A stretch of 64,000 bases of DNA from Lepraria neglecta. Its lineage: Eukaryota; Ascomycota; Lecanoromycetes; Lecanorales; Stereocaulaceae. The stretch is taken from the NCBI GenBank assembly GCA_033220425.1, contig CM065650.1, positions 248,001-312,000 on the forward strand, in the 5' to 3' direction. Shown one piece after another: positions 34,896 through 45,855 of this stretch. Below the pieces are notes generated by a model. That model was given only the letters and a program-made list of their open reading frames with translations. It did not search any database and was not told the origin of the DNA. A program made the position numbers and the translations under genes. Position 1 is the stretch's first letter. Each line of letters begins with the position of its first letter.

Positions 34896-37800
34896 CTACA
34901 TCATCGTGCATATAGACGACACTCGCTGCTTCCAGTATGTCGAGGCCAGATTGGCTATCCTAGTCAGCGTAGAGGGATGCTCCTCGCCTAGCACCCTCTT
35001 CGTTGTCTCCATCACCTGCACCTCCAGCTCTTCAGCCTCCTTCCAGCGTCCCTGGTTCCTATATATCGAGGCCAGATTGGCCATACTGGTCAGCGTGTCG
35101 GGATGCTCCTCGCCCAGCACCCTCTTCCTTGTCTCCATTACCCGCACGTCCAGCTCTTCAGCCTCCTTCCAGCGTCCCTGGTTCCAGTATGTCGAGGCCA
35201 GATTGGCCATGCTGCTCAGCGTATCGGGATGCTCCTCGCCCAGCACCCTCTTCGTTGTCTCCATCACCCGCACCTCCAGCTCTTCAGCCTCCTTCCAGCG
35301 TCCCTGCTTCCTATATATCGAGGCCAGATTAGCCATGCTGGTCAGCGTGTCGGGATGCTCCTCGCCCAGCACCCTCTTCGTTATCTCCATCACCCGCACC
35401 TCCAGCTCTTCAGCCTCCTTCTAGCGTCCCTGCTTCCTATATATCGAGGCCAGATTGGCCATACTGCTCAGCGTATCGGGATACTCCTCGCCCAGCACCC
35501 TCTTCGTTATCTCCATCACCCGCACCTGCAGCTCTTCAGCCTCCTTCCAGCGTCCCTGGTTCCAGTATGTCGAGGCCAGATTGGCTATGCTGCTCAGCAT
35601 ATCGGGATACTCCTCGCCCAGCACCCTCTTCCTTGTCTCCATTACCTATACGTCCAGCTCTTCAGCCTCCTTCCAGCGTCCCTGGTTCCAGTATGTCGAG
35701 GCCAGATTGGCCATGCTGCTTAGCGTGTCGGGATACTCCACGCCCAGCACCCTCTTCGTTATCTCTATCACCCGCACGTCCAGCTCTTCAGCCTCCTTCC
35801 AGCGTCCCTGCTTCCTATATGTCGAGGCCAGATTAGCCATACTGCTCAGCGTAGAGGGATGCTCCTCGCCCAGCACCCTCTTCGTTATCTCTATCACCCG
35901 CACCTGCAGCTCTTCAGCCTCCTTCCAGCGTCCCTGCTTCCTATATATCGAGGCCAGATTAGCCATACTGCTCAGCGTGTCGGGATGCTCCTCGCCCAGC
36001 ACCCTCTTCGTTGTCTCTATCACCCGCACCTGCAGCTCTTCAGCCTCCTTCTAGCGTCCCTACTTCCAATATATCGAGGCCAGATTGGCCATGCTGGTCA
36101 GCGTGTCGGGATGCTCCTCGCCCAGCACCCTCTTCATTATCTCCATCACCCATACCTGCAGCTCTTCAGCCTCCTTCTAGCGTCCCTGGTTCCAGTATAT
36201 CAAGGCCAGATTAGCCATACTGGTCAGCGTGTCGGGATGCTCCTCGCCCAGCACCCTCTTCGTTATCTCCATCACCCGTACCTGCAGCTCTTCAGCCTCC
36301 TTCCAGCGTCCCTGGTTCCAGTATGTCGAGGCCAGATTGGCCATGCTGCTCAGCGTATCGGGATGCTCCTCGCCCAGCACCCTCTTCGTTGTCTCTATCA
36401 CCCGTACCTCCAGCTCTTCAGCCTCCTTCTAGCGTCCCTGCTTCCTATATATCGAGGCCAGATTAGCCATGCTGGTCAGCGTGTCGGGATGCTCCTCGCC
36501 CAGCACCCTCTTCCTTATCTCTATCACCCGCACGTACAGCTCTTCAGCCTCCTTCCAGCGTCCCTGGTTCCAGTATATCGAGGCCAGATTAGCCATACTG
36601 CTCAGCGTATCGGGATGCTCCTCGCCCAGCACCCTCTTCCTTGTCTCCATTACCCGCACGTCCAGCTCTTCAGCCTCCTTCCAGCGTCCCTGGTTCAAGT
36701 ATGTCGAGGCCAGATTAGCCATACTGCTCAGCGTAGAGGGATACTCCTCGCCCAGCACCCTCTTCGTTGTCTCCATCACCCGTACCTCCAGCTCTTCAGC
36801 CTCCTTCCAGCGTCCCTACTTCCTATATGTCGAGGCCAGATTGGCTATGCTGGTCAGCGTATCGGGATGCTCCTCGCCCAGCACCCTCTTCCTTGTCTCC
36901 ATCTCTTGTAGCTGCAGCTTTTCCGCCTCCTTCCATCGGCCCCCTAAGCTATATGCTAGGCCTACCATGCCTATACTGTCCAAAGTCTCCTTATACTCCT
37001 GACCAAGTATTTTCTTCCTCACTTTTATCACCATTTCGGACAGGTCAACGGCCTCAGTTATACTCCCCGTTCTCTACATATACTATGCTGCCTTGTATAA
37101 TAGTGAAGCCCATTCTCTCAACGACCCGTCCCCCTTTGGCCGTTGTATAACTGCCGATTTCGCATATAGAAAGAGTGCTCGGCAGTACATCCAATTCTCG
37201 TATTCCCCGTTCGGCATTTCTTCGTAAAGGATCTTAATATATTACTCCTTCCACTTCTCAAGCTGCTCGTTCGCTTCGAGCCACTTTCGCGTAGCCAGCT
37301 ATACAAGCCTGTACATTTCGAAGACTGTCGGGTCTGAAGTAGTTGAGATGAATGAAAAGTCTCGGAGCGTTCGTATATCTATTTCAAATCCGTCGTCGTC
37401 ATTCAACTCAGAATCACTATCTCCGTCGCTCTGTACTCTATTATCGTCTCTGCCTTCACATATCTCGTGCTCCGTATCGCCAGCTCGACCTCGGACCAAT
37501 ATCTCTAGAATACCTTATAGATCAAAAAAGCTCATAAGAGACAACAGCTCTGCCGCTGGCTGCCTTATTTGATAGATATACTCGAAAGATATCTGCCAGG
37601 TGATGATAATAGAGTTCTTGGCCTTACTATCCCTACGGAGTTCTCCTCCCTCGTGATTCAAGAGACTTGACTTCTTTCGATCGCTCTTTTGGAACTCTTC
37701 GATATATTGCCGCACCGAGTATCGTAGTAATAGTTAAGAGATATATAAGGCTGCTTAGACAATAGCAAGCGGCATAAACTCCAATACAGCCGCGAGTTCT

Positions 37801-38622
37801 ATATAGTCCTTATCATTCCTTTACCCTATCGATTCCAGCTTCTTATCCAAGAGCTCTACTGCGTTAGATACGTCCATTAGGTCGACTGGTATAAGGTCGT
37901 TCCGTTCTAAAAGTTTCAAGGCTAACTTTCGACTTCGCGTCGTAATAAGGATCGACCCGTTTTAGCTTTAAGGAAGGTAATCTCAAAGCAGTTAAAGAGT
38001 TTGGCGGCCGGAGTCACTCGACTGGCTTTAGATGACTGCCTGAGCGTTAACAAGGAAATCAGCGTCGTCAACGTTATCGAGAATTATCAGCCACTTTCCC
38101 TCACACCCGCGAAGCCAGTCGTGCACCAGTTTAAATATATCAGCCCTCGGATCCTCCCGTCCTGCAATCTTGACCATATCTGCAATATCTCGATAGCCCT
38201 GCTCGAATCGAGCTGCGTTGCTCGCGTACACCCAGAAAACCCATGTATCCGGTGACCGCTCCCGGGTGCGGTATGTATATTCAACAGCAAGTTGAGACTT
38301 CCCCACGCCACCTAGGCCGACAAGCGCTGCGCGGCCGGCTGGTTATAAGCATCGTTCGTCGACTTGCGAGAGGAGGTCACCGCGGTCGACAAAATCGGGA
38401 TCGCGTCGGAAAGGAACGGTGGAGGAGGGTTTCGGAGGGCGGCTTGCTAGATATAAGTTTAGCCTTAGGCCTCTAAAGACTACACACAAGATTAGTATAC
38501 TAACATTCGCGAGTGCCAATAGCCACATTTATCAGATTTGGAAAGTGACCTGCAAGTGCGATACTGCGGTCAGTCGCGGACGTGCCGCTGATGTCCTGGT
38601 GGGGGAGCGGAGCGCTCGACAT
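34896..38622 (-). pseudogene. NLR (NB-ARC + TPR), RIP-inactivated
   Basis: ATG 38622 starts MSSAPLPHQDISGTSATDRS, a short HRAM-like N-terminus. A likely intron (about 38550-38480) joins SRPPKPSSTVPFRRDPDFVD. The NB-ARC ATPase has P-loop GLGGVGKSQLAVEY (38318-38280), Walker B KWLIILDNVDDADF (38093-38050), a GSILITTRSR sensor region and a PLAIV motif. A winged-helix-like part ends in FEMYRLV-stop-LATRKWLEAN. From 37034 to 34939 there are 17 TPRs of 42 residues. Stops include 38342 (L-stop-PAG), several W-to-TAG in GRW, and Q-to-TAG near 36816. The last repeat breaks into YWKQRVSSICTMM-stop at 34896. Family role: pathogen or non-self sensing and cell-death triggering through an adjacent effector. 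It is divergent with the HeLo-like gene at 39089. Confidence 0.9.
34939..37034 (-). repeat. 17-unit TPR array, 126-bp period
   Basis: The word 'cgaggccagatt' (minus: ANLAS) recurs every 126 bases at 34939, 35065 and so on to 36829, with a diverged first unit near 36955. Each unit encodes one 42-residue kinesin-light-chain-type TPR (KRVLGEEHPDTLxSMANLAS then xYxxQGRWKEAEELxV). Units differ at a few positions only: HP/YP, D/S before TL, IYRKQ/TYWNQ, L(E,D,Q,Y)V and METTK/MEITK/IEITK/METRK. Such near-identity indicates recent unit exchange, as known for repeat domains of fungal NLRs. In-frame TAG at 35421, 36051, 36177 and 36429 replaces the Trp of GRW. Confidence 0.95.
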
Positions 38623-39088
38623 CGATCCTTTGTCTTGCTAGTACCACTGCTTTATCTATCGGATTCGCGATTATAAAGAATTAATTCCTTTGGCATAAAT
38701 CCCTTCGTAATGCGACTCAGGATGCTTTCGCTACGAAGTCAAGGCGGCCGCTAGATATCTGCATCTCTTGCGAGGTATGTCGCAAGCTCAAGCTGGGCCG
38801 GAGGCCGTGGCTGAGTCCCCCGCTGAGGGGAGCATTAGTCAGCGAGTGCTTGGCAGCAGCTCTTTCTTCCTTCCGTAGCTAGCAAATTTCATAGATAAAG
38901 CATACCTCAAATTCAGACGTTCTCATAGATCGTCTCAAGTATTTCTTTCACCGCCCAGTTGCAGCATTTAAATAAGGCTACCGATTACCAACGCATTCAA
39001 AAGGGCCAACGTCCGCCGCATTTACTACGGCGACAGTTTAAGTCTTCGTCTGCATATATATCTCCGGCCCAAAAACTTCAATTCGAAA
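38550..39088. promoter_or_regulatory. Shared upstream region of divergent NLR and HeLo-like genes
   Basis: About 470 bases (38623-39088) separate the two divergent start codons. No strong TATA box is visible. The sequence contains CT-rich patches and a 'catatatatctccgg' stretch 40 bases before the HeLo-like ATG. A shared promoter would allow coordinated expression, as is usual for NLR/effector pairs; that is inference. Confidence 0.35.
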
Positions 39089-40093
39089 ATGATCGAACCA
39101 GTCGGTTTTACTGCTTCGGTAGTAGGCATCACTACCGCTGCCATCGGGAGTATCAAGTTCCTTTATACCACAATTGGCGATATCAAGGATGTTCCTACTA
39201 CCCTGCGAAACATCAAATCGGACCTCAAAGCACTCGAGCCAGTACTTCAGAAGCTACTTACAGAATTAGAAAGGGAAGACTCTCAAGTACTCTTGACTAA
39301 TACTATCAAAGGCGCTGTAGAGAACTATAACTCAGCCTACTCCACATTCAAAGAGAGGCTTGATCATTGGATAAGACATGCCACCAAATATAAGACGTTC
39401 TGGGCTGAGTGGACTGATCGAGTAAGAGTCGGTATATTTGAGCAGGGGACAATCAATGTCTTCAAAGGGCGGCTCAACGATTACAAGAGTACACTCAATA
39501 TAGCGCTAAGTACTTCCTCAGTGTAAGTCTATGTCAAAGGTACGTTATCAGATTTGTACAGCTTCAGCTTACTAATTACTCTTGGTAGGCTTACAGTAGC
39601 TCGTCAAGAATCTATAATAAAAGAGGTAAAAGATTCTATACTTAAGGGTAATAAAGAGCTCCTTAATAGAGAGAAAGATCGAGCAGATCGCGAGTTAGCA
39701 GCAATAGAGAGCTCCCTGCAACAGCTCTCAGTCAGTATTCGGGACGAGGTCAATAAAGAGTCGAAGCAGAATCTAGAACAGCTGCTCGAGGAGATACAGG
39801 AAGAGAAGGCCTCCAACGAATTCTTTCGAAAGACTTGCGAGGAAGCGCTCTTAAAAACGAAGAATATTCATAATAGGATCGAGCAGGAAATCAAGAATAC
39901 CAAAGCAGACAACAACAGTAAAGCTGTAGCTGGACTCATCAATACTTCTGGAGAAGCTCGGAACATCAAACAAAACATTTCGGACACTGATACTAAGGGG
40001 GGAGCTTTACAGGCGCTGGAATTATCCATAGTCTGGACCTTTCGATTCCAAGCTCAAAGAATGAATAGCGGCGACTCTGGTCTCACTATTTAA
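39089..40093 (+). CDS. HeLo-like N-domain / coiled-coil protein, NLR-associated
   Basis: Two exons (39089-39522, 39589-40093; intron 39523-39588 with GTAAGT, CTAAT branch, GGTAG acceptor) give 312 residues with no premature stop, the least damaged gene in the window. Residues 1-110 (MIEPVGFTASVVGITTAAIG, SIKFLYTTIGDIKDVPTTLR, LEPVLQKLLTEL) match the fungal STAND N-terminal/HeLo-like helical domain. Residues 150-245 form a long coiled coil. Residues 246-290 contain two similar polar motifs (IKNTKADNNSKAVAG at 246 and ISDTDTKGGALQA at 275) resembling HET-s-type amyloid repeats. The C-terminus (290-312) looks like out-of-frame sequence; a minus-one frame has a more family-like tail ending at 40066-40068. 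Likely a membrane-targeting cell-death effector or its decoy. Confidence 0.75.
39523..39588 (+). other. Intron in HeLo-like gene
   Basis: GTAAGT at 39523, 'ttactaatt' branch and TTGGTAG acceptor at 39588; 66 bases, phase 2. Unspliced reading stops at once (GTG TAA). Confidence 0.85.
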
Positions 40094-41046
40094 TTATACT
40101 ACTATAGAGTTTTCGAAATCTTAGACAGAGGAATTATCACGTGCGGAATTTCATTTATAGGAAACTACGATATTAAGAGTCAAGTTCTGCAATAATTTCT
40201 CCTTTCAGCAGTTTCCTTGTATAACGTTAAAACTTTTAATACTTATTAAAGTTCGGCAGCTCGTCGCATATATCCAGGTACCGCAAGCTGGTACTAGATG
40301 AATTCCAAGATGCTCTGCTGCGGCGGGGAGTGGAATATCGTAGGGCTTCGCTGTGAGATTCAGTCATCGCCTTCGTTTTCAGCTGCGTTCGTCAGAAGAA
40401 CCCAGCCACAGGCTTACAAGCCACAAGATCGGCTTGGCTCGCGTAAATAGATTATATTACACGTTCATTATTACGTGAGACGTCCCGGGGCTGTTTTGCA
40501 CTAACCGGGATCGTACCGCTTTGATCGGAAGGTACCAATCAGCGTGCGACGTTGCATGAATACGGGGCGCAACGGCCGCCACAAGGCTGACAATGACTTC
40601 TCAGCGTTCCTATAGGATTCTAAGACTCGGATAAGGGTCATTTATAAGTTCCGAGAATGGTACAAGCTTGATGGTAATACTGTGGTTCAGGAGTACTGTT
40701 ACGCCACGGAAAGGAGGCTCGCCGCAAATCAGGGGGCCGGCGACGATGCGAATGTAATTTTCCAGTAGCCGGCCTTAGGAATGTTCAGGGTTAGCCGTAA
40801 CACAAGAAAGATGCAAAACTACGGGAAATCTCGATACGTTCACAAAGTCAGAGTCGCTTGAAATCGAAGTACCTATAGTTTGTCTCGTAACGGGGTGCGT
40901 CTCTCGACCCAGGGACGGACGTTACATATGTGCGCCACAGACGTGAGAATCTCATCTTCTACCTTGAACACCGTTAAGGGCAGGGGTGGTCACTCGCAAA
41001 CAATAATGTAATTCAAACTGAACTAAATACAACAACAGTGCGAGAC
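40094..41046. other. No gene recognised
   Basis: Includes the inverted repeat copy at 40876-40924. Short frames only; nothing recognised. Confidence 0.35.
40876..40924. repeat. Inverted match to 34163-34211
   Basis: Block 'gtctctcgacccagggacgg' with flanks matches the complement of the earlier copy over about 48 bases with a few transitions. Confidence 0.7.
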
Positions 41047-42779
41047 TCAGCATTCTGAGTTACGCCTAGGCATCCGCGATGACCATTCAGAGATGTTCAT
41101 AGACGACATCGTCTTCTTCAGCTTAGTTGCTAAGAGTGGGAGCACTTCCTCAAAGTCCAGAAAGGCAGCCCCGCTATGCTTGTAAAGCTCTACTAAGATA
41201 ACGAATTTGTCGTATGCGGTTATACCACTCTTATAAATGATCCTTACTAGCGATTTTCCCGTACTATATAGTCCGCTGATACCATTTCCTTTTTCAGCTA
41301 TCTCCTTGATTATGTTAAGTTTATTTCGAGATCCTTTGTCAGTCCGCCAATTGTAAGTAGTTCCGGTAGTACATACCTTAATAAATGGTGAGGTCCCTTT
41401 ACTATTCGGTTTGTTCATATCGGCGCCGTATCTGATCAGGATCTATAAGATTTCTTGGGCCGCCTCGTATCGTTGCTATTTAGGACAGAGCTCTATCTAT
41501 CTTACAAGTAAGAAAGAGTGATCAGCACGTTCTAATTCGGCTCCTGCTTCTAATAGAAAATTGATAAGTTGGGGAGCACATATTATCAAAGCTATAGAGA
41601 GTCGTAAAACGTCTGACAGTGATTTAATGATCTCGATACTTTGCTCCCTTGATTAGGTTCTTATATTCGATTCTGTAAACCTGGAGAGGTCGTGGTCGGA
41701 TAGATCGAATGTGATCCTACTATTGACGTTGGCTCCGTGCTTAAGTAGCAGCTTAAGGGTTTCTCTTATTGATTTAAAATCCTCTTTATTGTATCCGGCT
41801 ATTGTCGCGAGAAAAAAGGAGTTAACTTAACTACCTAGTACTTGGGCGTGAACGTTAGCCCCCTTGTCGAGAAGAATCCGAATTTTTGCGGTGTTACGGT
41901 GTTTACTCGCGACTATTAGGGGCGTATGATTTGTACTATTCGTAGCTTCGAGCCTAGCACCCTACTAAAGCAAGCGTAAGATAATCTTATCACTTCGCAA
42001 TCCGATCGCCTTATATAAAGCTGTCTTATTCGACGTATTGTTTACGTTAGCTCCATTCTCGTAGAATAGGTCTATTAAACGTAGGGCTTGGATAACAGCT
42101 TCCGAGCCATCTTTGGCGGATTGTCGCCACTTAATACGCTGAATCGTATAGTAGAGGGCCGTCCGTTTGTTAATGGAGACCTAAGAGTTTACCTGCGCGC
42201 CATGTCGGAGCAATAGCCGAGCTACTTCCACCTTTCCGCCTAATACGGCATTACAGAGTAGTGACATCCGAGAGTAGTCCCCTATAATATAGATGTTGAT
42301 ACCTTTTTCGATCAAGTACGCCACTACTTTATATACTCCGTACCTGGAAGCGGTGTATAGTGCGTCGGTCTCTATGGATAGGGCTCCTGGATCCTTCCCA
42401 GGATACGGAAGTTAGTATTGATAGCTGTTCTTGGAGGAGTATACGAGGGCCAATCCGAGCTGGTTATCTCTATGTGCGAAAAAATTTACGGTTTCGGCGA
42501 AACCTTCCGCGTCTAAATCTCCGAATACCCTTACAATAAAGCTGTTAACTGCGAACCGCTATTGGTCTAGAGAAATGCTTAGCAATGTATCGTGGATTGA
42601 GAATAGGCAGAATCGATAGGCGTACGATCAACATATTGCCAGCGGCGCAAATCCTTATATGCTTCTGTGCGTTCTTGTGTCCAAAAAAGCTCTCTGATAA
42701 ACCCCTTGCGGGCTTTATCTTTGTTGAACGGAGAGCTCGAGAGGATGTTGTCTAGAGTTTCTTGTGGAAGATGTTTCAT
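41047..42779 (-). pseudogene. F-box / ankyrin-repeat protein, about nine stops
   Basis: ATG 42779 starts MKHLPQETLDNILSSSPFNK, an F-box-like helix. After a frame change near 42620 (intron or indel) the frame has ankyrin repeats: VYKVVAYLIEKGINIYI, VEVARLLLRHGAQVNS, LRLIDLFYENGANVNN, ILRLL-stop-QGARLEATN, IRILLDKGANVHAQ, LKLLLKHGANVNSR, INFLLEAGAELERAD and LIRYGADMNKPN. The C-terminus (41418-41047) is open and ends PRRNSEC. Stops lie next to residues where Gln fits (VNS-stop-VSI, LGS-stop-VNS, LVR-stop-IELC, CPK-stop-QRY). Parallel architecture to 15051-16108, so the two belong to one expanded family. Confidence 0.75.
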
Positions 42780-43045
42780 GTTGATGATCTTGTAAGAGTA
42801 GTTTAGTCTAGGCGTAAGTGCAGCTGTCCATACTTAAAGAAGCCCTGGCACGGTTTTATACTAGGGACAAGCAGATATGGGGGGCCCCTCCATTGTGGCC
42901 TACGCCCAGTTCTAAATATAGATCCTTAAGTACCCGCGTCTTGCTGCTCCAAAAAAAATCTTGAGCCGAGAGAGGTGGATTCTGAGGCCCAGCACCTTTA
43001 TTAAGGTATGCCACACGAAATATACGAAGAGCTCGCTTGAACCTG
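42780..43045. other. Intergenic / degraded 3' tail of the kinase
   Basis: A minus frame at 43053-42856 is open and may be the end of the kinase gene in another frame; no domain recognised. Confidence 0.3.
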
Positions 43046-45008
43046 TCATGCATGGACTATGCGATTGCCAGGTCTATGGCTTTGCACTGCAAGTAGTTCT
43101 ATTATAAGGCCCGCCGCCGTAACTCGTTCACGCGGCTGCTCGACGAGTATCCTTCGGAGGAGACTTCGGGCTTCTAGAATCTCCGTATTGACACATCGAA
43201 GCTCGACGAGCCAGCTCTGCATCTTCGCAGCGGTGGTCGCTTCCAAGCTAATGTTTACAATAGTCCACTCGCGGCTTAGTAAGGCAATCAGACGGAAAAC
43301 GAAAAGTATGGTAACTCCGAAAGCCCAAACATCGCCTTGCGTTCCTCGCTGGTTAGTAATCAAGTATTCCGGTAGTATATAGCAAGCCGTCCCTGCGGTA
43401 GAGAGTCCGCAGGTCGACCATTATATCGCAGATATCCCAAAATCATAGATAACGGCTCTATGATCTCCTTGATCGAATAGTATATTCCCTGGTTTAATAT
43501 CGTGATGGATTATCCTCTGAGAATGTATATATTCTAAGCCATTGCTAACATCTAGCTAAATACGGTCTTATGCGCCTTCTGAGAGGGATGACATGCGCTC
43601 TTCGTTAATCAATTGTGCTAACGATGGCCCGATGAATTCAAGCTCCAGGTGTAGGGTCGAGGCCTTGTAGCCAATCAGCTCTATAACACAAGGCTATTAA
43701 GCTGTCAGCTTGTTTGGGGTGGTGGTAAGACCGGCTTATATGGCGTAAGCTTCTTAATATGTCCACTTCGTTCCTCTATATTTTGGCGGCTTGCTTTATG
43801 TTATCTCCCTGGCACACCTTGATCGCTATAGTTATCCCGTCGCGGGTGGCCTTGGAGACCTTTGATTGCTTGGTCTCGCTAATCAAGGATGATTTCTAGT
43901 GACGGCCTGGGACAGAGACAGGAGTGGTTCCGATGATTGTGGAGGGTGGGACTAGCGGGCTTTTGGATATCGTCTGCTGCGGCTGGGTTCCGGCAACCAG
44001 ATGTTCTACTGTAGTTGGTCGGCTCTGCTCAACGAATACGAGAACCGCAGAGCCAGTCTTTGCGCGACCTGATGTTTTTCCTATTGGAGGTCGGGGTCTA
44101 GACCGCTCGATAGTATATTTCTGTTTACTTGCAGTCCCTGAAGCAGGTTTCGGTAGTGCCGAGGGGAATTGATTGAAAGTTGCTATTGGGGCAGCTGCGG
44201 ATCTTGCCTGGGCGAGATGTGAGGTTCTTGCTGTTGGAGGTGGTGCTTTGGGGTTCTGGTATGGATATGGTTTAGGCTCTCTATTTGCCGATATTGCTGA
44301 TGGTGGTCGTGCAAGTTGTGCCTCAGGAGTCGATACTTGAGACGACTCGATGGTAGATCTCCTTCTTGTACTCCTCCTGCTGGAGAGACCTGGTATGTAG
44401 CAACGGTAGACTTCGTGATCTGTCCGCGGTATGACCTTGATCTGGAACTTCAGTCCTACCCTAAGTGCTAACCGCCAACTCCTACTATCCAGCGTTGCTC
44501 CGTGGCCTGGCTTAATATTATCCGTTCGAGTCGAGAGAAAGGATTAAAAGGAGAACGTAGAGGTTGAGTTGTTGTATAGCCTCAAAGCGTTGGAGTTGGG
44601 GTCTGGGTATAGCTCGAAGTGCAGTAGATTGATATAGCAAGAATTCCGAGCTTCAGACTCGGGGTGTTTCAGGACTACGTCGCTGTCTTGAGACGCGCCA
44701 AATGTGAATCTCTCGTTGTCCGGAGTCTACCTCAGGATTAGTACATCTCTTCCCTCACTGACGGCCGAGTTCTCTAAAAAGCAGCTCAACTCTGGCGTTC
44801 CTAGAATGCTACTGTTAGGGGATAGTAGCAGTCTCTGGACGGCGATAGAAGCAATTATTGACCCGTTCTCTTGTAGGCGAACAGAATTTGATGCTGACGT
44901 TGACTCGGGCAAAAAAATTGCACAGACAGCATACTCACGGAAAGCGGTTAGATCGAGGGTGTCAACGGTGACGTCGCACCTCCCAGATCCCAAAGAGGTC
45001 ATTCTCAT
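43046..45008 (-). pseudogene. FHA-domain protein kinase, RIP-inactivated
   Basis: ATG 45008 (MRMTSLGSGRCDVTVDTLDL) leads into an FHA phosphothreonine-binding domain whose core is VLILR-stop-TPDNERFTFG, SQDSDVVLKHPESEARN and LHFELYPDPNSNALRLYNN (45000-44540). A Ser/Pro-rich linker follows (44430-43900). The kinase domain has GITIAIKVCQGDN with the ATP lysine, helix-C RNEVDILRSLRH, catalytic loop [14 protein letters not shown] (Arg of HRD replaced by His), [10 protein letters not shown]-stop, the activation segment end ILPEYL and QGDVWAFGVTILFVF. LRRILVEQPRERVTAAGL closes the C-lobe at 43100. FHA plus kinase is the arrangement of the Rad53/Cds1 checkpoint family and of fungal paralogues. Several stops (44727, 43425) and frame changes in the linker disable it. 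Confidence 0.75.
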
Positions 45009-45077
45009 CTCAAGTAGTCTATTAACCAGCTTTGCTCTGACACGAAAGCGTTAAAACGCGGGCTACGGCGGAACCCC

Positions 45078-45668
45078 GGTTAAAATCACGAACTGTGCCT
45101 ATCGAGCCACCCAGCGTCATCCTCTACTCCTTTTATAGTAATGACTACCAAGCAGGCAAATTACAGTCGATGCCAAATGACCCTATCGCCATCTACTGCG
45201 TCGGCTGGCTCAACCTAAGCGTATACTTCATTCAAGACCTAGTTACTTTATTACGGAATATCGGACGATAAAGCAGAAGAGCTAAAAGACAGATTCAACT
45301 GTCGGAGCATTCCTGTTATAGACGACGAGTTGTTCTTTAAGCACCTAGATAGAATTGCTACCACAACTGTTCCTGAGGGAGTTGAGCGTGAGCTGGAACG
45401 TTTCGTTTGTGAGGAGGGCGCTCGGATACACGACGACTGTTTGACAGCGAAATTCAATATCGGGACGGCCAATATGGACGGCTTACAGATGGGCTCCTTA
45501 TACATTCGTTTGATTTTAAGCCTTCGTACCCACACTATTCACGGTTTCGAGGGTCTCGTGGCATACCTACTTCCTACACTGATTGAGGAGCTGCTGCGTC
45601 AGGTACAAGCTCCCAAGCGTCGACATCGCATTTCCCAGAGTCAAGGGTGCACCCACAAAGTGCTATAG
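45078..45668 (+). pseudogene. Hypothetical protein, one frameshift
   Basis: Frame 1 reads PPSVILYSFYSNDYQAGKLQ, MPNDPIAIYCVGWLNLSVYF and IQDLV. A single-base shift near 45243 then carries it into YYGISDDKAEELKDRFN, VIDDELFFKHLDRIATT and VERELERFVCEEGARIHDDC, and onwards without stops to 45668. Composition is ordinary and no RIP stop is present. No start codon is obvious upstream; no known domain. Confidence 0.45.
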
Positions 45669-45855
45669 CCACAGACAACAGAAGGGGTTCCTCGGCGTAG
45701 CGCCCGTATCTCCCAAAAACGAAGGACTACAAGAGTTGGGATATAAGAGGGACCTCAATGACGTGCAAGGTTAGTAGCGTCTCTATGTAGCCGCGCGGTA
45801 CACTGACATGACCAAAGCTAGTCACTGCTCTTCGCCGCCATGATCTATCCAAGTG

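Noticed and set aside
35103-36911. Long + strand open frames of up to 350 codons with repeated MLLAQHPL-type units
   Set aside because: They are the complement of the TPR array. The minus strand gives a well-known TPR protein with NB-ARC upstream; the + frames are periodic only because the DNA repeats every 126 bases, a multiple of three.
34939-37034. CRISPR-like or satellite array
   Set aside because: There are no spacers: the whole 126-base unit is conserved and codes for a TPR. The context is eukaryotic.
39604-39816. Minus-strand 70-codon Ser-rich frame
   Set aside because: Complement of the coiled coil of the HeLo-like gene.
44704-45054. + strand 116-codon frame
   Set aside because: Shadow of the FHA domain, which is better supported on the minus strand.
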